From: Neckera pumila
Lineage: Eukaryota; Streptophyta; Bryopsida; Hypnales; Neckeraceae
Length of the DNA stretch: 64,000 nt
Direction of reading: 5' to 3'
Assembly (NCBI GenBank): GCA_963969595.1
Contig: OZ018415.1
Location: 22,139,782 to 22,203,781 of the forward strand
The notes beneath the pieces were generated by a model. It was not told the DNA's origin, did no database searches, and saw only the letters and a program-made list of their open reading frames with translations. The translations under genes were made by a program, and so were the position numbers. This document shows, piece by piece, positions 1 through 21,858 of the stretch (positions are counted from its first letter, which is position 1; every line of letters starts with the position of its first letter).

Positions 1-35
1 GCTAACGTCACCTAAAACAAGGGTTTCTTATAGTG
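1..35. mobile_element. End of a CACTA-like element cut by the window edge
   Basis: The plus strand reads GGGTTTCTTATAGTG and ends at position 35. On the other strand this is CACTATAAGAAACCC, nearly the same terminus as the right end of the hairpin MITE at 7,787-8,023. Only one end lies in the window, so the element cannot be measured. The call rests on a 15-base match to that second copy and the CACTA start. Confidence 0.3.
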
Positions 36-569
36 AGAGAGAAAGACTACACTTACCTTAGATTCCTTGAGAGCTTGTAAAGACGTGCCAGCATTAGCAA
101 AGCTTAAATTTGATATTGAAATTAGCAGTTCAAAGAAAAATTCCCATGGCAGTAGAAACTTCAAACTGCTTCAAAGAATGCCAATTCAAAGAGAAGTAGG
201 TGAACAACCATGCAATGCAATTATGCAAGAGACAACCACACTTTACAAATGGTCCCAAGAATCCTCCGGCTTCACAAACTTTTGTACAAACCTCCATACA
301 AACCCTAAACATGAAACAATACTTTCAAATACAAAGTATAGAGTGAAATCAATTCAAATGATGCGACAAATGGTGGATACGCTCCAAATAGCATCCTCCA
401 CAATGAAAGAGTTGGATTTCAAAAGAAACGAAAAAGCATTCTAGCTCAATGTTCCCACTTCAACAAAGCCTTCCTACTTCAATAGCTCAGCCTTCCAAAA
501 ACCCCTATAGTCTCCTACCAAAAGTTTTTGTGATTGCAAATGTAAGCATTTACCTTCCTTTGCACAATG

Positions 570-2129
570 CAAAATGCACTTGACATTTTTTGTTTTGCAC
601 AATCAACATTTATATCATATGCAATTCTAACCAAGCATACCAAATTTTGTTTCAAAAATCCAAAACTCCATTTTTGGTGAATTTTTCCATTTAATTTTTA
701 TAGTTTTACATAATCATTTATTGAAAAACATTGGTGATGAATTTTTTACATTTAATTGCAGAGATATGTAGAAAACAACAACCATACGCACATCTTTTCT
801 TCAACAAGCATTTCCAAAAAAGTTTCAAAGTTCTTTCTATAGAAATTTCAATGTTGGCTTGACAATGCCCAAAATTCTAAAAATAGATATGTTTTTATTG
901 TGATTAACATTTTCTATTTGTCCTTCACATTGTAACTAACTTTCCACATCTAAATGTGATGATACAATTACTTTGCCAAAATCTAATTACATTAAAGAAA
1001 TATCTATTTTCCAAAATTAGAGCATTGTCGCCTCAATATGGAAATCTCTATAGAAAGAATTTTGAAACTTTTTTGAAGATATTTGTTGAAGAAAATATGT
1101 GCGTATGGATGTTTCCTACATATCTCCGCAACCAAATCAAAAAAATTTCATCACCAATGTTTTTCAATGAATTATCATATAAAATTATCAAAATTAAATG
1201 AAAAAATTCACCAAAAATGGAGGGTTTTCTTTTTTAAAACTAAAATTTGATATGCTTCACTGGGATTGCATAAGACTCGGTTGTTGATTGTGCAATTCAA
1301 AACATGTCCACTAAATTCTATATTGTACCAAGAAAACATAGTGGTCCGAATTGAAATCACGAAAACTGTACAATACAGTGGAGTCTGATACATTTATAAA
1401 CTGGCTATATTGCCATTCAAAGGATTTTGCATAATATTGAATAGAATTGGCATTTTTTCATCTTGTGTATAATTGAAATTCAATTCTTATGCAATCACAA
1501 TGAAGCATACCAAAATTTCACTATCAAAAGAACAAAACTCTTTTTTTGGGTGAATTTCATTTAATTTTCATGGTTTACATGATAATTCATTAAAAAATTT
1601 GGTAATGAATTTTTGAAGTTACATTGCGGAAATATGTGGGAAACATCTATGTACACATTTTTTGTTCAATAAGCATTTCTAGAAAAGGTTTATAGTTTCT
1701 TTGTAGAAACTTCAATGTTGGGTCGACAATGCCCTAATTTTGGAAAACAGATGTATTTTTATTCTAATTAGATTTTGGCAGTGCATGTTAAATCCATCTC
1801 ACAAAATGGGACCGACTGGATTTACTTTGGGGGATAATACAAGAATTTTTTGTTTATTTGCCACACATGATAAAATTTGCAAATTTTGAATTCATATTTG
1901 CAATCAGAGGCCCCAAATTAGCTAGGGAGGGTCTAGAAAATATCCTAAATATAGCACAAAATAGAGGGCATTTTTTTACTTTTATCCCCCAAGAATACCA
2001 AGTTTACCATGCTAGTCTCACTTTGTGGGATGGGCTTAACGTCTTGCAATTTTGGTTAGGCAATTGTACCATCATGCTCAAATGTATAAAATTATTTATA
2101 GTGTGAGGGTCAAATAGCAAAATCTAGTT

Positions 2130-2166
<37 letters not shown>

Positions 2167-2555
2167 GTATATTTATTTCACAAACTTTGGTCATACAAAA
2201 CTTCACATTGAATTCTTTCTAGAGGGAATTATGAAACATTTTTGGAGATGCTTGTTGAAGAAAACATGTGCATGTAGATATTTCCTACATATTGTTGCAA
2301 TTAAATGAAAAAATTAATCTTCAATTCACCAATTATTTTCAATAATATATTAAATAAAATCACAAAAATTGACTTTAAGAATTCACCGAATTTGAAATTT
2401 TCCTTTTCTGAAACTGAAATTTGGTATGCTTGATTTGGATGGCATAAGAATTGAATGTTAATTATGCAAGACAAAAATACCAATTCTTTTCTATATATTT
2501 TTGTCTTTTAAATACCAATTCTTTTCTGCATATTTTGCCATTCAAATCTTTTTTG
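570..2555. repeat. Four diverged copies of a 0.3-0.37 kb repeat in alternating orientation (foldback)
   Basis: Four related blocks lie at about 570-900 (plus), 970-1,315 (minus), 1,410-1,785 (plus) and 2,165-2,550 (minus). Shared landmarks are AAGCATACCAAA, the run around ATTCACCAAAAAT and its complement, and the block around CAACAAGCATTTC. Blocks 1 and 2 face each other across about 70 bp, blocks 3 and 4 across about 380 bp, so each pair could fold into a long imperfect hairpin. The arms are AT-rich and carry no coding signal. This looks like two foldback (MITE-like) elements of one family, or one duplicated element. Confidence 0.7.
2129..2172. repeat. (TA)n microsatellite
   Basis: An almost uninterrupted TA/GTA dinucleotide tract between the third and fourth foldback blocks. 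Confidence 0.9.
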
Positions 2556-3733
2556 CTTGTTGTTTGGCTTATTGTGAGGTCACAATAAATCTTTAACTAT
2601 CTTTCCAATTGAAGATTCTCTATAGAGAACAAAGTTGGTTGAATTTAGACGCCAATCTAATTTCTTCATCTCGTAAGCTTGCCTCCATATTTTAGGAACT
2701 TTACTGCGATGGACTGGAGCACTCTCTTCCAAGATTGAGTAGAGTTTCATAAGGTTGATCATGCATGAAGTAGTATACATTCAATGTGCGGTCATAAACA
2801 TTCCTAATAAAATCACGCATTAGAGGAGTTTCGGGCCTCCTAAGAGACTGCGAGTTCCTGGATTGTGGGAACTCTGCAGGAATGCTGGGATGCTGCCAAA
2901 TGGCCAGGTAGTCCAAGCTGACGGTGGCCAAGCAACTGCCACGTCATTTCTTTTTTTCTTTTTCTAGATTTTCAGTTCAAGCTTTTTTCTATAATGGGCT
3001 TGTAGAAAATAATCTAGCATACCTACACACTTTTTAAACAAGTGTTAAGAGAAAAGGCCAAAAAACCTTAAACGTGACATACTAGGTATATACTCCTGCC
3101 AATGGAATGTCTCATACATTTCATGACATAATTAAAAATGTTTGTTTTGCTCTTAAGCTTAATAAAACTAATATTATAAGTTACATATCTTAATTATTAA
3201 TTGCTATTTGTTTATTTTTATGGTCATTTACCAATTATGGTATTTAAACTTGCCCATCTCTAACAATAGCAAAGACTGTTAATTAATTTTTACCACTGGA
3301 TAGGGATAGCTAAACTACCTTACTGGTAAACTTTAATGAGTCTCTAAATGACTAACAGTTGAGTCTAAGACGTTACAGCCTCCAACCCAGCGTTCGGGAA
3401 GATTTTGGAGCTCTACTAGTAGATATCCTCCTTCTACAATAATGGTCCGATTTTTTTAGAGGGCACCGGTTTCATCCTTTTAACTCTGAATTTTTCCGGT
3501 TTTTTGCCCCCCATATCAGTTTGTAACCGGTCTATTTCCTTCCAAGTGAAAATTTGAAAAGTGAAAATCCTCTAATGTCAAAAAATTGCCGATTTACAAT
3601 CTAAAAAAGACATTACATTCTTGGCAGGAATTGAACTGGCATAGCCTTTCACCAACTGAAAGCCAAGAATCCTCCCAACCCATGCAATATGGAGTTAAGG
3701 ATGGTCATTGAAAAGATTGCAGAAAATCCAAGT
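2556..3733. other. Gene-poor stretch, no recognised gene
   Basis: A minus-strand reading frame at 2,701-2,931 (76 codons, starting MATVSLDYLAIW) has a reasonably protein-like composition, but I recognise no family. It is interrupted on its 3' side by several stops, so at most it is a relic. From 3,420 to 3,560 several CCGGTT-type motifs occur. Nothing else is supported. Confidence 0.4.
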
Positions 3734-3942
3734 TTAGGGTTCAGAATTTTCACCTTCTTCAAAAGGATCCTCTGCTGCCCCTGTTAAATACTTCTCAGGA
3801 TTAGTAAATAAATATCTAATTCTTCTAGCATTCTTCCATAAGATGATGGCATCCATTAAAATGGGCTCAAAGTCTTGGGGTGGTCCTTCCATGTTCACAC
3901 GCATGACACTATCCAAATGTGTTGTTGTCATGCAATTTTGGG
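3734..3942 (-). pseudogene. hAT-family transposase C-terminal relic
   Basis: The minus frame contains QNCMTTTHLDSVMRVNMEGP, then DFEPILMDAIILWKNARR and an acidic tail before the stop. This is the layout of the hAT C-terminal dimerisation region, where a conserved H-L-D-x-hydrophobic-R stretch is followed by x-G-P, an acidic run and a final tryptophan helix. Upstream (above 3,942) the frame runs into a GC-rich stretch with no transposase core, so only the last 65 or so residues survive. Known: this region mediates dimerisation in hAT transposases. Inferred: it is a dead fragment. A domesticated hAT gene truncated by later insertions is possible but nothing supports it. Confidence 0.5.
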
Positions 3943-4224
3943 TAGTACGGGAGGCGGCCAGGCGAGAGCGGAAGAGGGCAACGGGCGGCAGGTAGGTCGG
4001 GTAGGTTTATTTTTTTTTATTTTTTATTTTATTTTTAGTTATTAAAAAAAAATTCAAACGTCCCTCCCGCCCCTATTTCTCGGGTGCTCCCCTACAGCCA
4101 GCTGGTCCCACTGACCCCCTTATGCAATACCCAACCTCTTTATCTCAATACCCGACCTATCCTAACCCTGGGTATGTGCCACTTACGGTACATGTATAGC
4201 AGCTTAAATCCTCCTTCTTACAAA

Positions 4225-4390
4225 TCAAACCGGTTAAAATCCACCCTATTATAAACTGAGGCGGGTAATTTATCCCCCAAATTTTTATGTACACCGGTTG
4301 ATTGCCTATCTTATCAATTTTTCCTCCGGTTTTCCATCCTTCACTTCCAAAGCTCAACCGGTTTTTTGACCATTTCAACCGGCTAACTTT
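4225..4390. repeat. Cluster of CCGGTT motifs
   Basis: Five CCGGTT/CCGGCT cores (near 4,229, 4,291, 4,334, 4,355 and 4,376), mostly preceded by A, occur at spacings of about 60, 40, 20 and 20 bp. Three more lie at 3,465, 3,497 and 3,525. The motif is far denser than the AT-rich background would give. Function unknown; it may be the subterminal region of an unidentified transposon. Confidence 0.45.
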
Positions 4391-5922
4391 GTATTAGCTG
4401 CTGGTTCTTCCCGGACATTGCTCCAACCTGGCTCTCATACATGCTTAATTAACAAGCTAATATGGTGGCCATCTGATTTATTCACTTTGGGATTTGTGTA
4501 ATTAGCCTGACTTGCAGACAGCATGCTAATACCTTAATGACATGCTAATTTGGATTAACTAATGGGGGCTTATACACAATCTATGCTGATTTATGCATTA
4601 GTAAACTGATATCCCTGGACCCATTACTTCACAAGAAGCTAACTCAGCCTTGGAACAGCTAATACTTCTTCCTCTCTTTTTATATATTCCCTTCCTCTGT
4701 GATTTGAAGCCTACTTCTCCTTTGCTGATTGAGACTTCTAAAACTTAGTGCATGTTTGATCAAAAACTTCTATGCATTGAGAGAGATTGGGTTTCTGGTG
4801 AAAGCAAGATATTTTGGCAGTGATGGCGTCGTCACATTCTACTTCTAATAGTCAGGTTCTGTTATTTTTGCTTTCAGCTATAATGGTATTGAGTTTGGAC
4901 TTGGCAGAGTTGTGTGTTTGTTTCTAAGTTATTTGATGTGATTACAATAACAAGTTGATCAAGGGCTGAAGACACCTCGCATACGTTCCACAACATACTA
5001 ATTGTTTGTTTTGGTGCATGGGTACAGGTGAGGCCCTTGTCCTCATGAAATGACTTAGAGCGTAAAAACAAGGATTTATGATCTTACACTCTCACTTGTC
5101 TTACTCTAGAAAAAAAGTTTTGTATAGGATTAATTTTGGTTTGTTCCAAAGGCTGCTTTTAGCTAGTATATATATTTTGCACATTGAGCCTCTGTACATG
5201 ATCTCTTAAGATACAGATTGATACATCTACAAGAGTTTTTTATTTATTTATTTTCAGACACAACTCCTATTATTTTTCAGTTGGTGCTTAGTTGATTGTG
5301 ACTATGTCATAGTCCAATACACATACAGTTATTTCATAGACACAAAAATGGATTTGGAAATGGAGAAGACTTTTTTCTTTAGGACTAGACTTGTTTATGT
5401 TAATATTATGCTTTAGAAGTGGGAAGCTCAGATCAATGCTCTGATGTAGAGATGTTCTAGCAAAAGATTTTTTTGAAAAAAAAAAAATCTGACACGCCCG
5501 TACCGTCATTCCCTGAATTTGGGTAGACTGGGGAACGAGCTTGAAATAGTCTTCTTAGGCCCTCAAAACTCCTCTAATGGATACTTTGTTCACCTTGAGG
5601 CATGAAGACCAATAAATTGACATTTGTCATTTGATCATGTAAAGGCCCCTAAACTATCACCGATATTTGTCTAGATTTAAAATTAGGTGCAAAACATTTG
5701 ATACATATCTTTCGTGTAACTTTCTCCAAATTCTAATCTGCAGAAGTTCTTGCTAAGTTCAAATGACAATTCATCCGTCTAGATGGCATTCCTTCAATCT
5801 TGGTCTGTCCAATGATGGTGCTTGCAAGCAAATGTCAATCTTTTAGCTCTATACTCTAAAATGAGATAGGATTTTTTAGGAACCACATCATGTTCCCAAA
5901 ACCAAGCCTATAGATATACGCT

Positions 5923-7502
5923 CAGGGTTACTAAAATGTGAGCAGTGAGCAATGAGCGTTGAGTAATGAGCAATTGCATTTGAGCAATAAAATTTTTATT
6001 TATTATACTTTTTAGGTTTCAAAATTATCATTAATCCTACATTTGAATATGAAGTTTAAGAAAAAAAATTAATTTTGGATATAAATCATTTATTTCATTC
6101 ATTGCTTTGGATGGATGAAGATGATGATGGATGAATGTAGATGAAAGTTGATGGATGAAAAAAAATCCAGCCTTGAATTTTTTGTATTAAATGAATTCAG
6201 TTGCATCATAAAGCATCTAATTTAGAGATGGATAAGGCAAAATTATCTGATTAAATGCAAGTGATGTAAATTGTTTGCATTGTAATGTACACATACCAAC
6301 CTTGTGTAGAGTTCTAAGAGCCTTTTTGGTTTTGAGAAGGCTCTTAGAAAGACAATAATCATCTTAATACCATATTCGCAAGGGATTCCTAAGAGCCTCC
6401 TCCATTCCAAAGAGACTCATAGAAAGACAATAATAAATAGTAAGGATGGTTGTTCTTATCTTCAAATTCCAAGAAGCCTTCTTTGGGAACCAAGGAGCCT
6501 TCCTTGCAAGAGTCCTTTGGCACCAAAGAAAAGCTCCTTGGATCCGAGGAGCCTTCTTTGGATTCCAAAGAGCCTTCCTTGGAATCCAAAGAGCCTTCCT
6601 TGCAAGAGTCCTTTGGCACCAAGAAGAGCTCCTCGGATCCGAGGAGCCTTCTTTGGGTTCCGAGGAGCCTTCTTTGCAAGAGTCTTTTGGCACCAAGAAG
6701 GGCTCCTCGGATCCGAAGAGCCTTCTTTGGGTTTTGAGAAGCCTTCGTTGCAAGAGTCCTTTGGCACCAAGAAGGGCTCCTCAAAGCCAAAGAGCCTTCC
6801 ACAGGTTCCAAAGAGTCTTTTTTAAAAGAATCCATTAGCATCCAAGAAGGGTCAAAATTTGGTCTATGAAGTCAATGTTCTTAAATGAAAGGTTCTGATA
6901 TCACAAAAAAAATTTAACAAACCACTATAGAATTGATTGTTTCATTTCTTTAGATGAACCTTAACGGTACTCTTTAGTTCCAAAGAGCTCTAAACCACAA
7001 CCAAATTACAATGTAGGATTAGTTGTTACATTTCTTCAAATGAAACTTGAAGGTACTATTTGGTTTCAAGGAGGACAAAACTAGCCTCAAAATAGTTAAC
7101 GAAGTTTTGTGGTCAACAATGCAAATCTTAATGATTTTTGTGAATTTTTATTTTTGAATTTAAAAAAATGAATTTACAATCTATTTTCTAGGATGTATAC
7201 TATTGTATATAAATGAAGTCTTTTTAGATGGATGAAGAATGGATGACATGGATGAAGTTCATTTGTACATAGATGAATGGATGTCTCTTCATGCAACATT
7301 TGCTTGTAACATTAATTATTTGATTTGCAATTTTTTTAAATTACTTGTATTTTTGTTTTTTGACATTATTATTTTTGGATTTGACAATACTATTTATTAC
7401 TCTGACATCTCTATTTTTAGTAAAAATTCTTGCGACAAGTGCTCAAATTTAATAGTTCATTGCTCAACACTCAACGCTCAACGCTCATATTCTAGCGTCG
7501 TT
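5923..7502. mobile_element. MULE-like non-autonomous TIR element with 10-bp target duplication
   Basis: The ten bases GATATACGCT occur directly at 5,913-5,922 and again at 7,503-7,512. Just inside them are imperfect terminal inverted repeats: the left end has CTAAAATGTGAGCAGTGAGC, the right end read inward has CTAGAATATGAGCGTTGAGC, and the similarity continues through GAGCAATGA. A 9-10 bp duplication with long TIRs is the signature of Mutator-like elements (established). No transposase is encoded. The 1,580-bp interior is AT-rich, has GGATGGATGAAG-type repeats at both sides, and contains the minisatellite at 6,480-6,835. Inference: a non-autonomous MULE that carries or has accumulated a tandem repeat. 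Confidence 0.6.
6480..6835. repeat. GC-richer minisatellite, unit about 74 bp with a 22-24 bp sub-unit
   Basis: The block GCAAGAGTCCTTTGGCACCA recurs at 6,506, 6,602, 6,676 and 6,750, with spacings of 96, 74 and 74. The first interval contains one extra copy of an internal sub-unit of the form GAGCCTTCYTTGGRWTCCRA. Because unit lengths and composition avoid stop codons, long reading frames appear on both strands in several frames (up to 150 codons). None shows another coding feature, so I treat them as by-products of the repeat. Confidence 0.85.
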
Positions 7503-7786
7503 GATATACGCTTAGATAGTATTTTGATGCACTTGAATTGTTGTTTCAAGCGCTTCTAAAGTTTAGCATTGATCATGATTGACAAGTTGAGATAGGTCTA
7601 TTAGCGCACAATAAAATAGCATTCTAGGCCGAAGTCCTGGTTCCTAAGTTGCAATGCATCCAAATGTTTTCTACTTTGTTAAAACAATAGACACAGTAAA
7701 ATGGGGCATTTTCATGAATTCGGCAATGGCTTTGTATTTCTTCCCACCTCAACACATCTCATTGTCGCTATTGTTTGCATTTAAAA

Positions 7787-8023
7787 TAGTATAAGAAACC
7801 CATGTTTTTTAGGATGTTTTCATTTTCTTTGGAATACATTTTTGTGAACATTAAATAGGACAACCCATGTTTTTATGTCAACAATAATGTTCAATAAAAT
7901 GTCTTGATGTTTTATTGAACATCATTGTCAACATAAAAACATGGGTTGTTTTATTTAATGTCCACAAAAATGCGTTTCAAAAAATAGTGAAATCATCCCT
8001 CAAAACACGGGGTTCTTATAGTG
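7787..8023. mobile_element. CACTA-like hairpin MITE, 237 bp
   Basis: The element is almost entirely one inverted repeat. The inner arms (about 7,863-7,902 and 7,913-7,950) are nearly identical, around AACCCATGTTTTTATGTCAA, and separated by about 10 bp. Similarity then decays outward to the termini. The right terminus, read inward, is CACTATAAGAACCCC; the left is TAGTATAAGAAACCC. AAA flanks both ends, fitting the 3-bp target duplication typical of CACTA elements. The transcript would form a long hairpin, a possible small-RNA source (inference). Confidence 0.6.
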
Positions 8024-9230
8024 AAACAAGCTTGAATATTTCAACCAAACGAAAATTTGATCATCAATCAACTTACAAGAAGCTAGTCAACTACCGCTAG
8101 GCAAAGAATGGTTGAATTCCAAGTGGAATGCCTGGCATCTTTCTGCTGACAATCCCGATACAAAAACAATCAATGTATGTATGTACGGGCGAGGCCATGT
8201 GCTATTTATCGATGCATTTACAACTCACAACAATATTTCAAGACAATCATCACAACTCCTAAGGAGGTACAAGCTGCATTTGCCAAATTCAAATAGGAAG
8301 AAACCCATGGAAATGCGGTGCAATCTAAACCTGTAAGTGGAGGAATAGAATGCACACATTGGAAACCAATCACTTGCTCATTCCCCGTGAAAGGGTCCTC
8401 CTTTGCACACTCCATGCATTCACTCGTATTGTGAAGAATGATACCGTAAGTGAAGGGCAGGGTTGGCACTTCTCAGCCGAATATTTATTTTTTTCCAAAA
8501 AATAAGGTTAGGCAGATGCTAAAAATAATATTTTTGTGTCAATATTCTTTTTCACCATACAATTTTTTGTTTTTTGAAAAAATAATTTCCCTAAAATTCC
8601 GGCATCTATTTTTAGAATTATTTCCACGGACCCTGCCCTATAACAACGGTAGTCCATCTGCATTTCCAATTCATACGGACAGTTCTTTGCAAGAATTTAA
8701 AAAAAAAAATCAACCAAAGATCGACATGCAGAAAGCTTGTCTGCAACAGGAGCACGCACACGCCTAGATGCTTCGCGTCCTTACTTCCACGGACTGTCAC
8801 TGACGCTGGAGCATTCCAAAGTGCAGTGGACAAAATTTCGTCCTTGCATTTTGGCGAAAGTCACGTCGTTGACGCATTATATAGTGAGTTCACTGCCCTG
8901 CTTCTTTTTGTTGTTTAAACACAAAAATGAATTAAAATGCAAACAAAAACAATGAAAATTTGAAAAAACTGATCCAAATGGAGTCTTTTCCAATCAGATA
9001 TGTTTTAAAGCTATGATCCAATCAGAGATCCAATCAGAGATGTTATAAAGCTATGATCCAATCAGTGATATTTATATGAAACTAGGAAAAGTGAAATGAA
9101 TTGCAAGAAAACACAGTGAGAAGTAGAAAAAATGATCCAACTTGGAGTCTTTCCATAAAGCCAATGATCCGATCAGATTCTTCTGATGTTTACATCAAAA
9201 CAGCAAAATTAATATCAAGCTTGTCAAAAT
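8024..9230. other. Stretch without a recognised gene; short tandem repeat near 8,990-9,180
   Basis: A minus frame at 8,218-8,469 (83 codons, cysteine-containing) matches nothing I know. Between about 8,990 and 9,180 the phrase GATCCAATCAGAGAT with a following TATAAAGCTAT occurs three times plus a degenerate fourth. This is a short tandem repeat containing CCAAT-like cores. No other supported feature. Confidence 0.45.
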
Positions 9231-9593
9231 GTGCCAACACTCTTTCGTGAAACATGCACCTTGGTTTGTCATGAAATATGGAAGCTTGTCCATCTGGTCA
9301 AACCAGGGATGGAATACCGCGTCGCTATGCAGCTAGCTAAAGCTGCTTACCAAGCGCGTACACAACACGGTGGAGGAAAATCAAAGAAGAATCCACTTAT
9401 GCAGAAATATCAACATCGGTATCGGATCATCCAACACCCATTTAGAGAAAAAGATAAACAAGAAACTAAAAGATTAATTGAAGAGAGCGGAGATGGACTT
9501 GCCGTTGAAGCACGCATATTGAAGGGACGAGAAGCTTCTACAAATTCCAGTGCAAATGTACAGTCTTCTGTGGCGACAACTTCTGAAGTGTGA
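9231..9593 (+). CDS. Unrecognised 120-codon reading frame
   Basis: The frame starts MPTLFRETC and ends SSVATTSEV. Its middle is basic and hydrophilic (KSKKNPLMQKYQHRYR, then an REKDKQETKRLIEE helix-like stretch), a composition more protein-like than most open frames here. I recognise no domain or family. It lies convergent with the 3' end of SMC3 and has no obvious promoter or introns. It may be the remains of a mobile-element ORF, since downstream sequence up to 10,020 shows similar codon texture broken by stops. A spurious ORF is also possible. Confidence 0.2.
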   Translation: MPTLFRETCTLVCHEIWKLVHLVKPGMEYRVAMQLAKAAYQARTQHGGGKSKKNPLMQKYQHRYRIIQHPFREKDKQETKRLIEESGDGLAVEARILKGREASTNSSANVQSSVATTSEV

Positions 9594-10114
9594 TAGAGTA
9601 CGGAGTAGGTGGGTGCCTCGAGCAAGTGATCATCTGATCAGTCCCACTGACCCTGTAACTGCAACTATTGACAAAGATTAGCAGCTCCCGAGGCACAAGC
9701 CACAACTGGTTATTAATTGGACAACAGGAACAGCTATGGTGCAAAAACCGATCCATCTAACTGATGTTACAAGCGTCTACATTCGAAGGGCTTGGAAGAA
9801 ACACCTCGAATACCTCTGTGCCACAGCACAGTAGAGTTCTATGAATGCACCCTTGTCTACCAATACACGAGAGATCCATTTGCAACAAAATTGGTGCATT
9901 CGGGAGTAAATGGCGAAAACTAGACAAACGAAATCAAAAGGGAGGAGTGACAAGTGCCCCAGTATGACGAATGCAAGTATCTCCGTGGCAAGTCCGTTGT
10001 ATCTTCCATCAGGCTAAATATGAATGGCCCGATGCCGGTATTCGAAGTGCCCCAGCAAGGAAATGTTTTTTCGACAACTAACAAATTACATTCTATCCAG
10101 ACAAAGCTGAGAAA

Positions 10115-21349
<11,235 letters not shown>

Positions 21350-21830
21350 CGCGGCAGAGCTAAGATGCCTTCAAACCTTCAAATAATCCCCAAACCTCCA
21401 GTTATCATGTTACCACAGCCTTCACTCGCGCGTCGCCTCACTAATCATCGCATTTCAAATTCTTAAATCTTCAGAAGCAAATTGCACTGTCCAAGGACTC
21501 AATAGGCAAAGGGTTTCTCTATTGCTCTCGCAAAAATTGGCACGGTCTCCAAACACTGCAATCTCTTAGTCCTCCGTCAAATGCATTCTCAACACATTGA
21601 AATTCGGTGAAAATCAAAACACACGAATAAAAGATACCAAAAACCACTCCCGAAGCAAAAATTCAAGTCGAGATGGACCGCTGAACGGCTCGATCGAGAG
21701 CTGCTACCAAGAGAAATGCACGTAGAATGTCGTCGACACAAAAATTGCAACATAGAGTATGAAAAAATACCTGGTGAATGACGCCAGCTGTGATCACCAC
21801 GAAAAAGCGCGAGCGGGAGAGGACCAAGGA
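21350..21830 (-). other. SMC3 5' leader with a probable 5'UTR intron
   Basis: Reading toward the gene, CACCAG/GTATTTTTT near 21,770 is a good donor, and CATCTTAG near 21,360, ten bases before the ATG, is a good acceptor. A leader intron of about 410 bp is therefore likely but not proven. The first coding exon holds only five codons. Confidence 0.45.
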
Positions 21831-21839
21831 AAGCGAGGT

Positions 21840-21858
21840 TTTAGGGTCTGGCGGGAAA
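21840..21858 (-). promoter_or_regulatory. E2F-like site plus telo-box core upstream of SMC3
   Basis: On the gene strand the sequence is TTTCCCGCC (21,850-21,858), a full match to the E2F consensus TTTSSCGC. It is followed at once by ACCCTAAAA, a telo-box-like element often found near plant S-phase promoters. It lies just upstream of the inferred leader, consistent with S-phase expression of a cohesin gene. Function is inferred. Confidence 0.55.

Noticed and set aside
4823..4927. Short plus frame MASSHSTSNSQ... behind a TATATA-like box
   Set aside because: Only 34 codons, with no family match. It could be a first exon with donor CAG/GTTCTG, but no downstream exon is recognisable.
6364..6841. 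Overlapping long reading frames on both strands (95-150 codons)
   Set aside because: They are frames through the 74-bp minisatellite. They lack independent coding evidence and exclude one another.
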